Positions 42,794 through 51,878 of a stretch of 64,000 nucleotides of DNA are shown in pieces. Where the stretch lies: contig NZ_VIWV01000001.1 in NCBI RefSeq assembly GCF_007829875.1, positions 4,496,501 to 4,560,500 on the forward strand, in the 5' to 3' direction. The translations under genes and the position numbers were made by a program. Position 1 is the stretch's first letter. Every line of letters starts with the position of its first letter. Origin of the DNA: Streptomyces capillispiralis. Its GTDB lineage: Bacteria; Actinomycetota; Actinomycetes; Streptomycetales; Streptomycetaceae. The notes under the pieces were generated by a model. It did not search any database and was not told where the DNA came from. It saw only the letters and a list, made by a program, of their open reading frames with translations.

Positions 42794-43261
42794 CTATCGC
42801 TCGCCGGGACCCGCACCGCGCTGCGCGACGAGGGTGTCGCGGATCTCCTTGAGCACCTCCAGCTCGGAGACCTCGACGACCTCCTGCGTGCCCTCCTTGG
42901 CCTTCCTGCGGGCCTCCACCCGGGCCAGGTACTTCGCCATGGGCAGCACCATCAGGAAGTAGACGACCGCCGCGGTGATCACGAACTGCAGCGTCGCGCC
43001 GAGGACCGAGCCCCACAGGATCCTGACGCCGGTCGCCGTGTCCCCGGCGCCCTCGCACGGGCCCTTCAGGCACGAGGCGTAGCTGTCCAGGTTCTTCGTG
43101 CCGAACGCACCCACCAAGGGGTTGATGACGCCTTTCACCACCGCGTTGACGATGTTGGTGAAGGCGGCGCCGATGACCACCGCCACGGCCAGATCGACGA
43201 CGTTCCCGCGCGTCAGGAAGGCCTTGAAGCCCGCCCACACGGATTCCTTCTTCTCGCTCAC
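42794..43261 (-). CDS. mscL: Large-conductance mechanosensitive channel
   Basis: The 155-residue MscL has TM1 in GFKAFLTRGNVVDLAVAVVIGAAFTNIVNAVVKGVINPLVGAF, a periplasmic loop with two Cys (YASCLKGPCEGAG), TM2 in LQFVITAAVVYFLMVLPMAKYLARVEARRK, and a C-terminal helix bundle. It opens under membrane tension to release solutes on osmotic downshock. GTG 43261 is chosen because VSEKKESVWAGFK is the family start; 13 codons of open frame upstream look spurious. Confidence 0.95.
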   Translation of the reverse strand: MSEKKESVWAGFKAFLTRGNVVDLAVAVVIGAAFTNIVNAVVKGVINPLVGAFGTKNLDSYASCLKGPCEGAGDTATGVRILWGSVLGATLQFVITAAVVYFLMVLPMAKYLARVEARRKAKEGTQEVVEVSELEVLKEIRDTLVAQRGAGPGER

Positions 43262-43396
43262 GTCGAGCCCCCAGTTCAGATGCGCACTGCGCGGAATCAA
43301 ACGCTCCGCAACCTACGCCAGAGCGGTGCCGACGTGTCCAGCCGGGTCGCTCGAACGAGGTCCCCGACGGGCGAACGAGGCTCGAAAACGCACCGT

Positions 43397-44044
43397 TCAC
43401 CACATCGTCACCGCCAGCCGTGCCGTGGCACTCGCGCCGGCCAGCCCGGCCGCGGTGGCGCGCGGAACCGACAGCACCAGCAGGGCGCCGCCGTCATCCG
43501 CGCCGTCATCCGCGCCGGCCACCGGTTCCGGCACCTCGGTGACCCGGGCACCGCGCGCGACCACACGGGCTTCACCGCCGGACACCGTCTCCTCGGCGGC
43601 GATCACGTCCACCCGGTCGCCCGGCCGCAGCAGCCGTACCGTCGCCCCGTCGGCGATCCGCACGGCCGCCGTCACCGTCGCGCCCGCGCGCCGCGCCCGT
43701 ACGGGAGGGTCACCGGGGGACGACGCGGCGGCCCGGGCGGCCGAGGTCCCGCCGGGATGGCCGCGGGAGCGGTCCGCGTCCCGGGGTCCCGCCGCCACCA
43801 GCGCCGCCGCCGTGACCGCGAGGCCGACCGCCACGGCCCGCCTCCGGTGCCGGACGAGCCGGCCCGGCAGCGGCAGGCCGCCGCGCACCCGCACCGGGGC
43901 GAAGTGCGGCACCTCGCACGGGGCGGGGACATCGGCGCCGGGCGGCCGAGGCCCGGCGGGGGAGGGGGTGCGGTGCGCAGAAGGGACGGGGGAGGGGGAG
44001 CGGTGCGGGGAAGGGGAGCGGTGCGGGGAGGGAGAGCGGGACAC
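43397..44044 (-). CDS. SAF-domain (CpaB/RcpC-like) membrane-anchored protein
   Basis: The product is about 215 residues. The Ser/Pro/His-rich tail (SRSPSPHRSPSPHRSPSP) is cytoplasmic, followed by basic residues and a TM at about 90-110 (AVAVGLAVTAAALVAAG). The SAF-type beta-clip then reads VTAAVRIADGATVRLLRPGDRVDVIAAEE and ALLVLSVPRATAAGLAGASATARLAVTMW. This is the layout of CpaB/RcpC pilus-assembly proteins, which help secretin or Flp pilus assembly. No other pilus genes are here. The start is uncertain (GTG 44044, 44053 or 44056). Confidence 0.8.
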   Translation of the reverse strand: MSRSPSPHRSPSPHRSPSPVPSAHRTPSPAGPRPPGADVPAPCEVPHFAPVRVRGGLPLPGRLVRHRRRAVAVGLAVTAAALVAAGPRDADRSRGHPGGTSAARAAASSPGDPPVRARRAGATVTAAVRIADGATVRLLRPGDRVDVIAAEETVSGGEARVVARGARVTEVPEPVAGADDGADDGGALLVLSVPRATAAGLAGASATARLAVTMW

Positions 44045-44216
44045 GGGGACCACCACCTGCGACGAGGGACCGGCTTGCGACTCCCACGATGAGGCTTCCC
44101 GCCGATGCCCGCCGGGCCCTGTGGACGCCCACGGACCTGTGGACAAATCCGCCACCCGAACGAGAGCCTCCGCCCACCTGATGCAATCCCTGCATCCCCG
44201 GCCGGCCGTCGGCGGC

Positions 44217-45059
44217 CTACGGCAGCGCGAACCCCGGATCCATCCCGCCCAGCGCCGCAGTGCACAGACAGTCCCGCTCCTCCGTCGCCGGCAGCGCGGC
44301 CACGGCGTCGAAGAGCACCCCGCGCAACCGGTCCACGTTGGCGGCGAACACCCGCAGCACCTCGTCGTGGGAGACCCCCTCACCCGTCTCGGCGCCGGCG
44401 TCGAGGTCGGTGACCAGGGTCAGCGAGGTGTAGCAGAGCTCCAGCTCACGGGCGAGCGCCGCCTCGGGGTGGCCGGTCATGCCCACCACCGACCAGCCCT
44501 GCGCCTGGTGCCACAGCGATTCCGCGCGGGTGGAGAAGCGCGGCCCCTCCACCACGACCAGCGTGCCGCCGTCCACCGGCTCCCAGTCCCGCCCGCGCGC
44601 CGCCTTCAGCGCGGCCGCCCGCCCGGTGGGGCAGTAGGGGTCGGCCAGCGACACATGGACCACGTTCGGCACGGTGCCGTCGGGCAGCGGCAGCCCGTCG
44701 AAGAAGGTGCCCACCCGGGACTTCGTACGGTCCACGAGCTGGTCCGGCACCAGCAGCGTGCCCGGCCCGTACTCGGGGCGCAGACCGCCCACCGCGCACG
44801 GTCCGAGCACCTGGCGCGCCCCGACCGACCGGAGCGCCCACAGGTTGGCCCGGTAGTTGATCCGGTGCGGCGGCAGATGGTGGCCGCGTCCGTGCCGGGG
44901 GAGGAAGGCGACCCGCCGGCCGGCCACCTCGCCGAGGAAGAGGGAGTCGCTGGGCGCCCCGTAGGGGGTGTCGACCTGGACCTCGGTCACGTCGTCGAGG
45001 AAGGAGTAGAAACCGGATCCGCCGATCACGCCGATCTCGGCCTTCGCCATGTTCGCCAT
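44217..45059 (-). CDS. mtnP: S-methyl-5'-thioadenosine phosphorylase
   Basis: The 280-residue nucleoside phosphorylase has IGVIGGSGFYSFLDDV (phosphate-binding), FLPRHGRGHHLPPHRINYRANLWALRSVGA, VEGPRFSTRAESLWHQAQGWSVVGMTGHPEAALARELELCYTSLTLVTDLDAG, the pattern of MTA phosphorylase/PNP family 2. It splits methylthioadenosine to adenine and methylthioribose-1-phosphate in methionine salvage. SVVGMTGHPEA corresponds to the base-recognition loop. The ATG at 45059 is probable; 45050 is an alternative. Confidence 0.93.
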   Translation of the reverse strand: MANMAKAEIGVIGGSGFYSFLDDVTEVQVDTPYGAPSDSLFLGEVAGRRVAFLPRHGRGHHLPPHRINYRANLWALRSVGARQVLGPCAVGGLRPEYGPGTLLVPDQLVDRTKSRVGTFFDGLPLPDGTVPNVVHVSLADPYCPTGRAAALKAARGRDWEPVDGGTLVVVEGPRFSTRAESLWHQAQGWSVVGMTGHPEAALARELELCYTSLTLVTDLDAGAETGEGVSHDEVLRVFAANVDRLRGVLFDAVAALPATEERDCLCTAALGGMDPGFALP

Positions 45060-45259
45060 GGTGGGCACCCTAACGGCACCCGGAAACGCCGGAGACCCCG
45101 TCGTCGGCGGACGAGCGGGGTCCCGTGAGTTTTCGGCCTCACACGGCGCCGAACGCCCGGCAGGGCACGCGGCAGTGGTGCCGGAGCCGGGGGAGGCGGT
45201 GGTGCCGGACCCGGACGACGCAGTGGGCCGGACCCGGACGACGCAGTGGTGCCGGCGCC
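45060..45259. repeat. Degenerate GTGGTGCCGGAGCC repeats past the zinc-ribbon gene
   Basis: About five imperfect copies of a GCGGTGGTGCCGGAGCCGG-like unit run from the end of the zinc-ribbon gene into the intergenic region (about 45170-45290). In the gene they encode the SSGSGTTAA tail. The copies past the stop suggest repeat expansion across the stop codon. Confidence 0.6.
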
Positions 45260-45577
45260 CTACGCGGCGGTGGTGCCGGAGCCGGAGGAGGCGGTCGACG
45301 CGCTCGAACCGGAGTCCGAGGAGGAGGACGAGGAAGCGGAGGAGCTCGTCGAGGACGATCCGGACGACTTCGACGACGCCGGGGAGCTGCTCGACGAGGA
45401 GCCGCGGCTGTCGTTGCGGTAGAAGCCGGAGCCCTTGAAGACGATGCCGACCGCCGAGAACACCTTCTTCAGGCGGCCCTCGCAGTTCGGGCATTCGGTA
45501 AGAGCGTCGTCGGTGAACTTCTGCACCGCCTCGAGGCCCTCGCCGCACTCGGTGCACTGGTACTGGTAGGTGGGCAC
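45260..45577 (-). CDS. FmdB-family zinc-ribbon protein, Ruc-like
   Basis: The 105-residue protein has an FmdB zinc ribbon (MPTYQYQCTECGEGLEAVQ, then TECPNCEGRLKKVF), the middle segment VGIVFKGSGFYRND, and a 45-residue disordered Ser/Gly/Thr tail. In M. tuberculosis the same-family protein Rv0991c (Ruc) is a redox-regulated chaperone controlled by HrcA and placed near the 5-formyl-THF cyclo-ligase gene. The gene here has a CIRCE operator just upstream. GTG 45577 follows AGGAGG. A chaperone role in this organism is inferred. Confidence 0.9.
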   Translation of the reverse strand: MPTYQYQCTECGEGLEAVQKFTDDALTECPNCEGRLKKVFSAVGIVFKGSGFYRNDSRGSSSSSSPASSKSSGSSSTSSSASSSSSSDSGSSASTASSGSGTTAA

Positions 45578-45587
45578 TGTCTTCCTC

Positions 45588-45614
45588 CTGGCACTCTCAC
45601 TCGATGAGTGCTAA
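45588..45614 (-). promoter_or_regulatory. CIRCE (HrcA) operator upstream of the zinc-ribbon gene
   Basis: On the minus strand TTAGCACTC, nine bases, then GAGTGCCAG. The CIRCE consensus is TTAGCACTC-N9-GAGTGCTAA, so the match is 9/9 in the left arm and 6/9 in the right with exact spacing. It borders the ribosome site, so HrcA bound here would block transcription, and heat would relieve it. Confidence 0.8.
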
Positions 45615-45644
45615 CGACGGTCCATAGTGACGTATTCCGGGGGT

Positions 45645-46931
45645 TCAGTCCACTGCGACGGGCTCGCGGTGACCCACGCCACGTGCGACGGTGCGCCCGC
45701 GCGGGGCCGTCGCCAGCCGTGATCGCAGTGCCAGCAGCGTCGCGAGGGCGAGCACCGTACCGGCCATCGGCACCAGGAATCCGGCGCCGTCCCAGAGGCG
45801 GTCCTCCAACTGTCCGGCGACCGTGACGGCCGCTGCCTGGCCGAGCGCGACGGCACCGGTCAGCCAGGTGAAGGCCTCGGTCCGCGCCCCGGCCGGGACC
45901 AGGTCCTCCACGAGGGTGTAGCCGGTGATCAGAGCCGGTGCGATGCACATGCCGACCAGGAGGCCCAGTCCGGCCAGGAGCAGCGCCGAGTGGGCGGTCC
46001 ACAGGGCGGAGGCGGTCAGCGCGAGCGCCGTGTAGCCGACGACCAGGCGGTGCTGCGGCGCGGTCTTCCAGGCGATCGCCCCGCAGGCGATGCCGGACAG
46101 CATGTTTCCCGCGGCGAAGACGCCGTAGAGGACGCCGTTGAGGCCGGGTTCGCCGATCGACTCGGAGAACGCGGCCAGCGAGACCTGCATGCCGCCGAAG
46201 ACGGCCCCGATGCCCAGGAAGGTCACGATCAGTACGCGCACCCCGGGGACGCGCAGCGCCGAAACGCGCTCCACGCGCGCGTGCCCGTCGCGGCCCGCCG
46301 CGGGCTGCGTGCCCTTCCGCGCGGCGAACAGCAGTCCGCCGACCAGGGTGAGAGCGGCCTCGGTGAGCAGGCCCGCGGCCGGGTCGACGGCCGTGCACAG
46401 GGCCGTGGCCAGCAGCGGTCCGACGACGAAGGTGAACTCGTCGGTGACCGACTCGAAGGCCGCCGCCGTGGTCATCAGCGGGGAGCCCTTGAGCCGTACG
46501 CCCCAGCGGGCGCGCACCATGGGCCCGATCTGCGGCACCGAGGCGCCGGTGGGGACGGCGGCGGCGAACAGCGCCCACAGAGGCGCGTCACCCAGCGCGA
46601 GCGCGGTCAGCGCCAGCCCGGACACCGTGTGCAGCAGGACCCCGGGCACCAGGACCGCGCGCTGTCCGTGACGGTCGGCGAGACGGCCGCTGTAGGGCGC
46701 GAACAGCGCCATGGAGACACCGGTGACGGCCGCGACGGCACCGGCCGCGCCGTACGAGCCGGTGGTGTGCTGCACCAGCAGCACGATCGAGATGGTGAGC
46801 ATCGCGAACGGCTGGCGTGCCGCGAAGCCGGGGAGCAGGAACGTCCAGGCGCCGCGGGTGCGCAGCAGCCGGCCGTATCCCGGACGGGTGGCGGCCGCCG
46901 AGTCCTTCGACGGAGTGACCGTGGATGCCAC
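45645..46931 (-). CDS. MFS transporter
   Basis: The 428-residue protein has about 12 membrane helices (FLLPGFAARQPFAMLTISIVLLVQHT, SMALFAPYSGRLADRHGQRAVLVPG with motif A, AAGNMLSGIACGAIAWKTAP, AFTWLTGAVALGQAAAVTVAGQL). It resembles the actinobacterial exporter-like MFS group without known substrate. GTG 46931. The stop lies just upstream of the CIRCE element. It may be co-transcribed with the zinc-ribbon gene, but the CIRCE site in the 67-base gap argues for a separate promoter there. Confidence 0.85.
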   Translation of the reverse strand: MASTVTPSKDSAAATRPGYGRLLRTRGAWTFLLPGFAARQPFAMLTISIVLLVQHTTGSYGAAGAVAAVTGVSMALFAPYSGRLADRHGQRAVLVPGVLLHTVSGLALTALALGDAPLWALFAAAVPTGASVPQIGPMVRARWGVRLKGSPLMTTAAAFESVTDEFTFVVGPLLATALCTAVDPAAGLLTEAALTLVGGLLFAARKGTQPAAGRDGHARVERVSALRVPGVRVLIVTFLGIGAVFGGMQVSLAAFSESIGEPGLNGVLYGVFAAGNMLSGIACGAIAWKTAPQHRLVVGYTALALTASALWTAHSALLLAGLGLLVGMCIAPALITGYTLVEDLVPAGARTEAFTWLTGAVALGQAAAVTVAGQLEDRLWDGAGFLVPMAGTVLALATLLALRSRLATAPRGRTVARGVGHREPVAVD

Positions 46932-47161
46932 GGCCCGTGCCTTTCTGCCACCTGGTAGCGCCGTCCCGCGCGGTGTCGTGCGGGCGCGCCGAGAGCTGTC
47001 CTCTTGCGCTGACTGCGGTAGATACCGGTGCCGCAGCTCAGGGCGTTCCGGCCGCCATACGGTCGCGCCAGCTCTGCGTCAGGCAGAGTTGGTTCGATCT
47101 GGGGGTCGCTTGCATCGTACAGGGATCAACCGTCCGGCTGTCTGTGAAGCGGAGCACGGTG

Positions 47162-48691
47162 TCAGCGGTCGGACGGTGATCCGTCGGTGCCCAGCCAGCC
47201 GGCCAGCTTGCCGCCGCGGCCCACCGCGCGCAGGCGCCGCTCGGCGGCGTCCCGTACCGGGTCCGTGGCGACGACGAGCAGTTCGTCCCCGCGCCGCAGC
47301 ACCGTCGACGGCAGTGGCACGAAGGACGTGCCCTCCCGCACCACGAGGGTGACGGCGGCCCCGGCGGGCAGCCGCAGTTCGGCGACCTCCACGCCGTGCA
47401 TCCGCGATCCGGCCGGGATGGCGACCGAGAGCAGATGCCCGCGCAGCCGCTCCAGGGGCGCCGACTCGATGCCGAGGTCGGCGGCCTCGGCGTCCTTGCC
47501 CAGCCGCAGCGTGCGGGCCAGCCAGGGCAGCGTCGGACCCTGCACGAGGGTGTAGACGACGACCAGGACGAAGACGATGTTGAAGATCTTCTCGCTCGCC
47601 TCGACGCCCTCCACCATCGGGATGGTCGCCAGGATGATGGGCACGGCGCCGCGCAGTCCGGCCCAGGACATCAGTGCCTGCTCCTGCCAGGGCACCCGGA
47701 ACGGCACCAGGCACAGCACGACGCTCAGCGGCCGGGCCACCATGGTCAGCACCAGCCCGATGACCAGCGCGGGCACGATGTCGTCGCCCAGTTCGTGCGG
47801 GGTGACCAGCAGGCCGAGCAGGACGAACATGCCGATCTGGGCGATCCAGCCGAGGCCCTCGGCGAACCCGCGGGTGGCGGGCCAGTGCGGCAGCTTGGCG
47901 TTGCCCAGCACCATCGAGGCGAGGTAGACGGCGAGGAAGCCGCTGCCGTGGGCGATGGCGCCCGCCGCGTAGGCGACGACGGCGATGGCCATGACGGCGA
48001 TCGGATAGAGGCCGGAGGCGGGCAGCGCCACGTGCCGCAGCCCCCAGGCGCCCAGCCAGCCCACCGCGAGCCCGATGGCGGCGCCGATGGCCAGCTCCAG
48101 CGCTATCTCCGCGAGCAGCATGTACCAGTGCTCGACCGGTCCGGCCGTGGAGAAGGCGACCACCAGGATGACGACGGGGGCGTCGTTGAATCCGGACTCC
48201 GCCTCCAGGGTGCCGGTCACCCGCGCGGGGAGCGGTATTTTCCGCAGCACCGAGAAGACGGCCGCGGCGTCGGTCGACGACACCACCGCGCCGATGATGA
48301 GCGCCTGCCGCCACTCCAGCCCGATCAGGTAGTGCGCGGCCGACGCCGTGACCCCGACGCTCACCGCGACCCCGACGAGCGCGAGCGCGGAGGCCGAGGG
48401 CAGGGCCGGTCTCACCTCGGCCCACTTGGTGCCCAGACCACCCTCGGCCAGGATCACGACCAGCGCCGCGTACCCGATGACCTGCGTCAACTCGGCGTTG
48501 TCGAAGTGGATGTCACCGATGCCGTCCTGGCCCATCGCGATGCCGATGCCCAGGTAGACGAGCAGGCTGGGGAGCCCGCTGCGCGAGGAGATCCGGACCG
48601 CTGCGACGGCGACGAGCAGGACGATCGAGCAGACGAGCAGGAGCTGGTTGAGGTGGTGGACAGTCAGCGGCCGTTCCCTTCCCTGACTCAT
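47162..48691 (-). CDS. CPA1 family potassium/proton antiporter with C-terminal TrkA_C domain
   Basis: The 509-residue protein has 12-13 membrane helices of the NhaP2/CvrA type: LPSLLVYLGIGIAMGQDGIG, ALIIGAVVSSTDAAAVFSVLRK, LEAESGFNDAPVVILVVAFS (the ND ion-binding pair) and ALMSWAGLRGAVPIILATIPMVEG. A cytoplasmic RCK_C/TrkA_C regulatory domain follows (SVAIPAGSRMHGVEVAELRLPAGAAVTLVVREG, LRRGDELLVVATDP). It exports K+ or Na+ in exchange for H+, with gating by the C-terminal domain. ATG 48691 lacks a strong ribosome site. It is divergent from the acylase gene. Confidence 0.92.
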   Translation of the reverse strand: MSQGRERPLTVHHLNQLLLVCSIVLLVAVAAVRISSRSGLPSLLVYLGIGIAMGQDGIGDIHFDNAELTQVIGYAALVVILAEGGLGTKWAEVRPALPSASALALVGVAVSVGVTASAAHYLIGLEWRQALIIGAVVSSTDAAAVFSVLRKIPLPARVTGTLEAESGFNDAPVVILVVAFSTAGPVEHWYMLLAEIALELAIGAAIGLAVGWLGAWGLRHVALPASGLYPIAVMAIAVVAYAAGAIAHGSGFLAVYLASMVLGNAKLPHWPATRGFAEGLGWIAQIGMFVLLGLLVTPHELGDDIVPALVIGLVLTMVARPLSVVLCLVPFRVPWQEQALMSWAGLRGAVPIILATIPMVEGVEASEKIFNIVFVLVVVYTLVQGPTLPWLARTLRLGKDAEAADLGIESAPLERLRGHLLSVAIPAGSRMHGVEVAELRLPAGAAVTLVVREGTSFVPLPSTVLRRGDELLVVATDPVRDAAERRLRAVGRGGKLAGWLGTDGSPSDR

Positions 48692-48934
48692 GCGCGCCCG
48701 CGCCTGAGCACACGTACATCGCTTGCGATCCACCGCTTCCGCGGCAAACTACTTCGTTACCTTACCTAACTCTTGACGCTTTCTTGACGCGGATCGAGGC
48801 AAGATCGAACGGCCGTCCGGGCTGGTTCCCGACTCCGCGTCAAGTGCCACGGGCCCCTGCGCCTATCGTTGCTCCAGCGCTCAGTTAAAAGCACAGCCCG
48901 ACCTGCCGCTCGCGTTAGGACAGCAAGGACAGCG

Positions 48935-51817
48935 ATGCCCACCGACACCACCGCCTCCACGGGTCAGCAACCCGGCAAGTCCGGCAGGAAGAAAGGGCGT
49001 AAAGCTCGACTGATCGTGCTCGTCCTGGTGCTGGCCCTGATCGGCGGTGTCGCCTACGGGGGGTACTGGTCGGTCAGCACCGTGCGTGCCTCCTTCCCGC
49101 AGACCAAGGGTTCGATCACGCTCAAGGGCCTGACGGGGACCGTCGACGTCAAACGCGACGGCCACGGCATCCCGCAGATCTACGCCTCCTCCGACGAGGA
49201 CCTGTTCATGGCGCAGGGCTACGTCCAGGCGCAGGACCGGTTCTACGAGATGGACGTGCGCCGGCACATGACCTCCGGGCGCCTGTCGGAGATGTTCGGC
49301 AAGGGCCAGGTCGACAACGACGAGTTCCTGCGCACGCTGGGCTGGGACCGGATCGCCAAGGAGGAGTACGACAAGAAGCTCTCCCCCTCCACCAAGAAGC
49401 ACCTCCAGGCGTATGCCAAGGGGGTCAACGCGTACCTGGAGGGTAAGGAGGGCAAGGAGATCTCCCTGGAGTACGCGGCGCTGGGCTTCACCAACGACTA
49501 CGCGCCCGAGCAGTGGACCCCGGTCGACTCCCTGGCGTGGCTCAAGGCGATGGCCTGGGACCTGCGCGGCAACATGAAGGACGAGATCGACCGGGCCCTG
49601 ATGACCAGCCGCCTCGGCCCGAAGCAGATCGCCGACCTGTACCCGCAGTACCCGTACGACCGGAACAAGCCGGTGATCCAGGAGGGCCAGTTCAACGAGC
49701 TCACCGGGACGTACGAGCAGGGCGAGGGCACGGGAACCGGCACGGGAACGGGAACCGGCACGGGCACGGAGACCGGCATCGGGACCGGGACCGGCACGGG
49801 TACGGAGACCGGCACGGGTACGGAGACCGGCACGGGTACGGAGACCGGCACGGGTACCGGCACCGGCACCGGCACCGGCACCGGTACGGAGACCGGCACG
49901 GGTACCGGCACCGGTGGTTCCGCCCTGGAGGGGCAGCTGGCGGGTCTCCAGGAGGTCATGCAGGACCTCCCCACCGCCGTCGGCGTCAACGGCGACGGCA
50001 TCGGCTCCAACTCCTGGGTCGTCGCCGGTGAGCACACCATCACCGGCGAGCCGCTGCTCGCCAACGACCCGCACCTGTCGGCCTCGCTGCCGTCCGTCTG
50101 GTACCAGATGGGCCTGCACTGCCGCAGCGTCTCCGCCAAGTGCCAGTACGACGTCACGGGCTACACCTTCGCGGGCCTGCCCGGCGTCATAATCGGCCAC
50201 AACCAGGACATCGCCTGGGGCCTGACCAACTCCGGCGTCGACGTCACCGACCTCTACCTGGAGAAGATCACCGGCGACGGCTACCAGTACGACGGCAAGG
50301 TGGTGCCGTTCAAGACGCGCGAGGAGACCATCGAGGTCGCCGGCGGCACCGCGCAGAAGATCGTCGTCCGGGAGACGAACAACGGCCCCCTGCTCTCCGA
50401 CCGTTCCGACGACCTGGTGAAGGCCGGCAAGAAGGCCACCGTCGACAGCGCGGCCCCCGACCGCGGCGACGGCTACGGCGTGGCGCTGCGCTGGACCGCG
50501 CTGGACCCGGGCCGCACCATGGACTCCATCTTCGCGATGAACCGCGCGAAGGACTGGGACGGCTTCCGCGCGGCGGCCGCCCTCTTCGAGGTCCCCTCGC
50601 AGAACCTCGTCTACGCGGACACCGAGGGCCACATCGGCTACACGCTGCCCGGGAAGATCCCCACCCGCGCGGAGGGCCACGACGGCTCCGTCCCCGCCCC
50701 CGGCTGGGACCCCGACTACGAGTGGACCGGCTGGATCGACCAGGACGCGCTGCCCTACGAGTTCGACCCGGAGCGCGGCTACATCGTCACCGCCAACCAG
50801 GCCGTCGTCGGCGAGGACTACCCCCACACGCTGACCACGGACTGGGGTTACGGCGCCCGCAGCCAGCGCATCACCGACCTGATCCAGTCGAAGATCAAGG
50901 ACGGCGGCAAGATCTCCACGGACGACATGCGGCAGATGCAGCTGGACAACTCCAGCGCCATCGCCAAGCTCCTGGTGCCCCACCTGCTCAAGATCGACAC
51001 GGGCGACAAGGACGTGCGCGAGGCGCAGAAGCTGCTGGAGGGCTGGGACTACACCCAGGACGCCGACTCGGCGGCGGCCGCGTACTTCAACTCCGTGTGG
51101 CGCAACATCCTGAAGCTCGCCTTCGGCCACAAGCTCCCCAAGGAGCTGCGGGTCAAGGGCCAGTGCCTGTGGGTCGACCCGGTCAACACCACCGGTCCCG
51201 CCGACGAGGCGGACAAGGTCCGCGAGTGCGGCCAGCGGGACGCCGGCGAGGCGCAGCCGGACGGCGGCGACCGCTGGTTCGAGGTGGTCCGCAAGCTGAT
51301 GGACGACAAGGACAACGAGTGGTGGGCGACGCCCAAGAGGGGCACCCGTCCGGGCGCCGACAACCGTGACGAGCTGTTCAAGCGGGCCATGATCGACGCC
51401 CGCTGGGAGCTGACCGCCAAGCTCGGCAAGGACATCGACACCTGGAGCTGGGGCCGGCTGCACCGCCTGTTCCTGAAGAACCAGACACTGGGCACCGAGG
51501 GCCCCGGCTTCATCCAGTACGTCCTCAACCGCGGTCCGTGGAAGCTCGGTGGCGGCGAGGCCACGGTCAACGCGACCGGCTGGAACGCCGCCGGCGGCTA
51601 CGGGGTCGTGTGGGTGCCGTCCATGCGGATGGTGGTCAACCTCGGCGACCTCGACAAGTCGCGGTGGATCAACCTCACCGGCGCCTCCGGGCACGCCTAC
51701 AGCTCCCACTACGTCGACCAGACGGACAAGTGGGCCGAGGGCGAGCTGCTGGAGTGGCCGTACTCGGAGAAGGCGGTCGACAAGAGCACGAGCGACACCC
51801 TGCTGCTCAAGCCCTGA
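48935..51817 (+). CDS. Penicillin-acylase family N-terminal-nucleophile hydrolase
   Basis: The 960-residue protein is membrane-anchored or secreted: basic N-terminus (GRKKGRKARL), then VLVLVLALIGGVAYGGYWSV (about 25-45). The alpha chain has DVKRDGHGIPQIYASSDEDLFMAQGYVQAQDRFYEMDVRRH. The beta chain starts at Ser358 in GIGSNSWVVAGEHTITGEPLLANDPHL, the autocatalytic nucleophile. Members cleave penicillin G, acyl-homoserine lactones or aculeacin-type acyl amides. Between alpha and beta lies a Gly-Thr-Glu repeat (about 265-328), where the family spacer peptide is expected. AAGGAC precedes the ATG. The natural substrate is unknown. Confidence 0.93.
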   Translation: MPTDTTASTGQQPGKSGRKKGRKARLIVLVLVLALIGGVAYGGYWSVSTVRASFPQTKGSITLKGLTGTVDVKRDGHGIPQIYASSDEDLFMAQGYVQAQDRFYEMDVRRHMTSGRLSEMFGKGQVDNDEFLRTLGWDRIAKEEYDKKLSPSTKKHLQAYAKGVNAYLEGKEGKEISLEYAALGFTNDYAPEQWTPVDSLAWLKAMAWDLRGNMKDEIDRALMTSRLGPKQIADLYPQYPYDRNKPVIQEGQFNELTGTYEQGEGTGTGTGTGTGTGTETGIGTGTGTGTETGTGTETGTGTETGTGTGTGTGTGTGTETGTGTGTGGSALEGQLAGLQEVMQDLPTAVGVNGDGIGSNSWVVAGEHTITGEPLLANDPHLSASLPSVWYQMGLHCRSVSAKCQYDVTGYTFAGLPGVIIGHNQDIAWGLTNSGVDVTDLYLEKITGDGYQYDGKVVPFKTREETIEVAGGTAQKIVVRETNNGPLLSDRSDDLVKAGKKATVDSAAPDRGDGYGVALRWTALDPGRTMDSIFAMNRAKDWDGFRAAAALFEVPSQNLVYADTEGHIGYTLPGKIPTRAEGHDGSVPAPGWDPDYEWTGWIDQDALPYEFDPERGYIVTANQAVVGEDYPHTLTTDWGYGARSQRITDLIQSKIKDGGKISTDDMRQMQLDNSSAIAKLLVPHLLKIDTGDKDVREAQKLLEGWDYTQDADSAAAAYFNSVWRNILKLAFGHKLPKELRVKGQCLWVDPVNTTGPADEADKVRECGQRDAGEAQPDGGDRWFEVVRKLMDDKDNEWWATPKRGTRPGADNRDELFKRAMIDARWELTAKLGKDIDTWSWGRLHRLFLKNQTLGTEGPGFIQYVLNRGPWKLGGGEATVNATGWNAAGGYGVVWVPSMRMVVNLGDLDKSRWINLTGASGHAYSSHYVDQTDKWAEGELLEWPYSEKAVDKSTSDTLLLKP
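49729..49917 (+). repeat. In-frame Gly-Thr minisatellite in the acylase spacer
   Basis: About 190 bases consist almost only of GGCACG/GGTACC/GAGACC hexamers, including three consecutive 18-base units of GGCACGGGTACGGAGACC, and encode (GT)n with GTETGT. All unit lengths are multiples of three, so copy-number changes keep the frame. Confidence 0.95.
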
Positions 51818-51836
51818 CCCGGCCGGTCCCGCCGTC

Positions 51837-51872
51837 GAAGGCGTCCTCCACGCGCGCGTGGAGGACGCCTTC
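51837..51872. terminator. Convergent terminator
   Basis: The 17-base arms GAAGGCGTCCTCCACGC (51837-51853) and the exact complement at 51856-51872 form a long stem between the acylase and cyclo-ligase genes. Confidence 0.85.
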
Positions 51873-51878
51873 CGCGTA

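Noticed and set aside
49729..49917. Possible CRISPR-like or regulatory repeat array
   Set aside because: The units are contiguous hexamers in frame within a protein gene, with no unique spacers.
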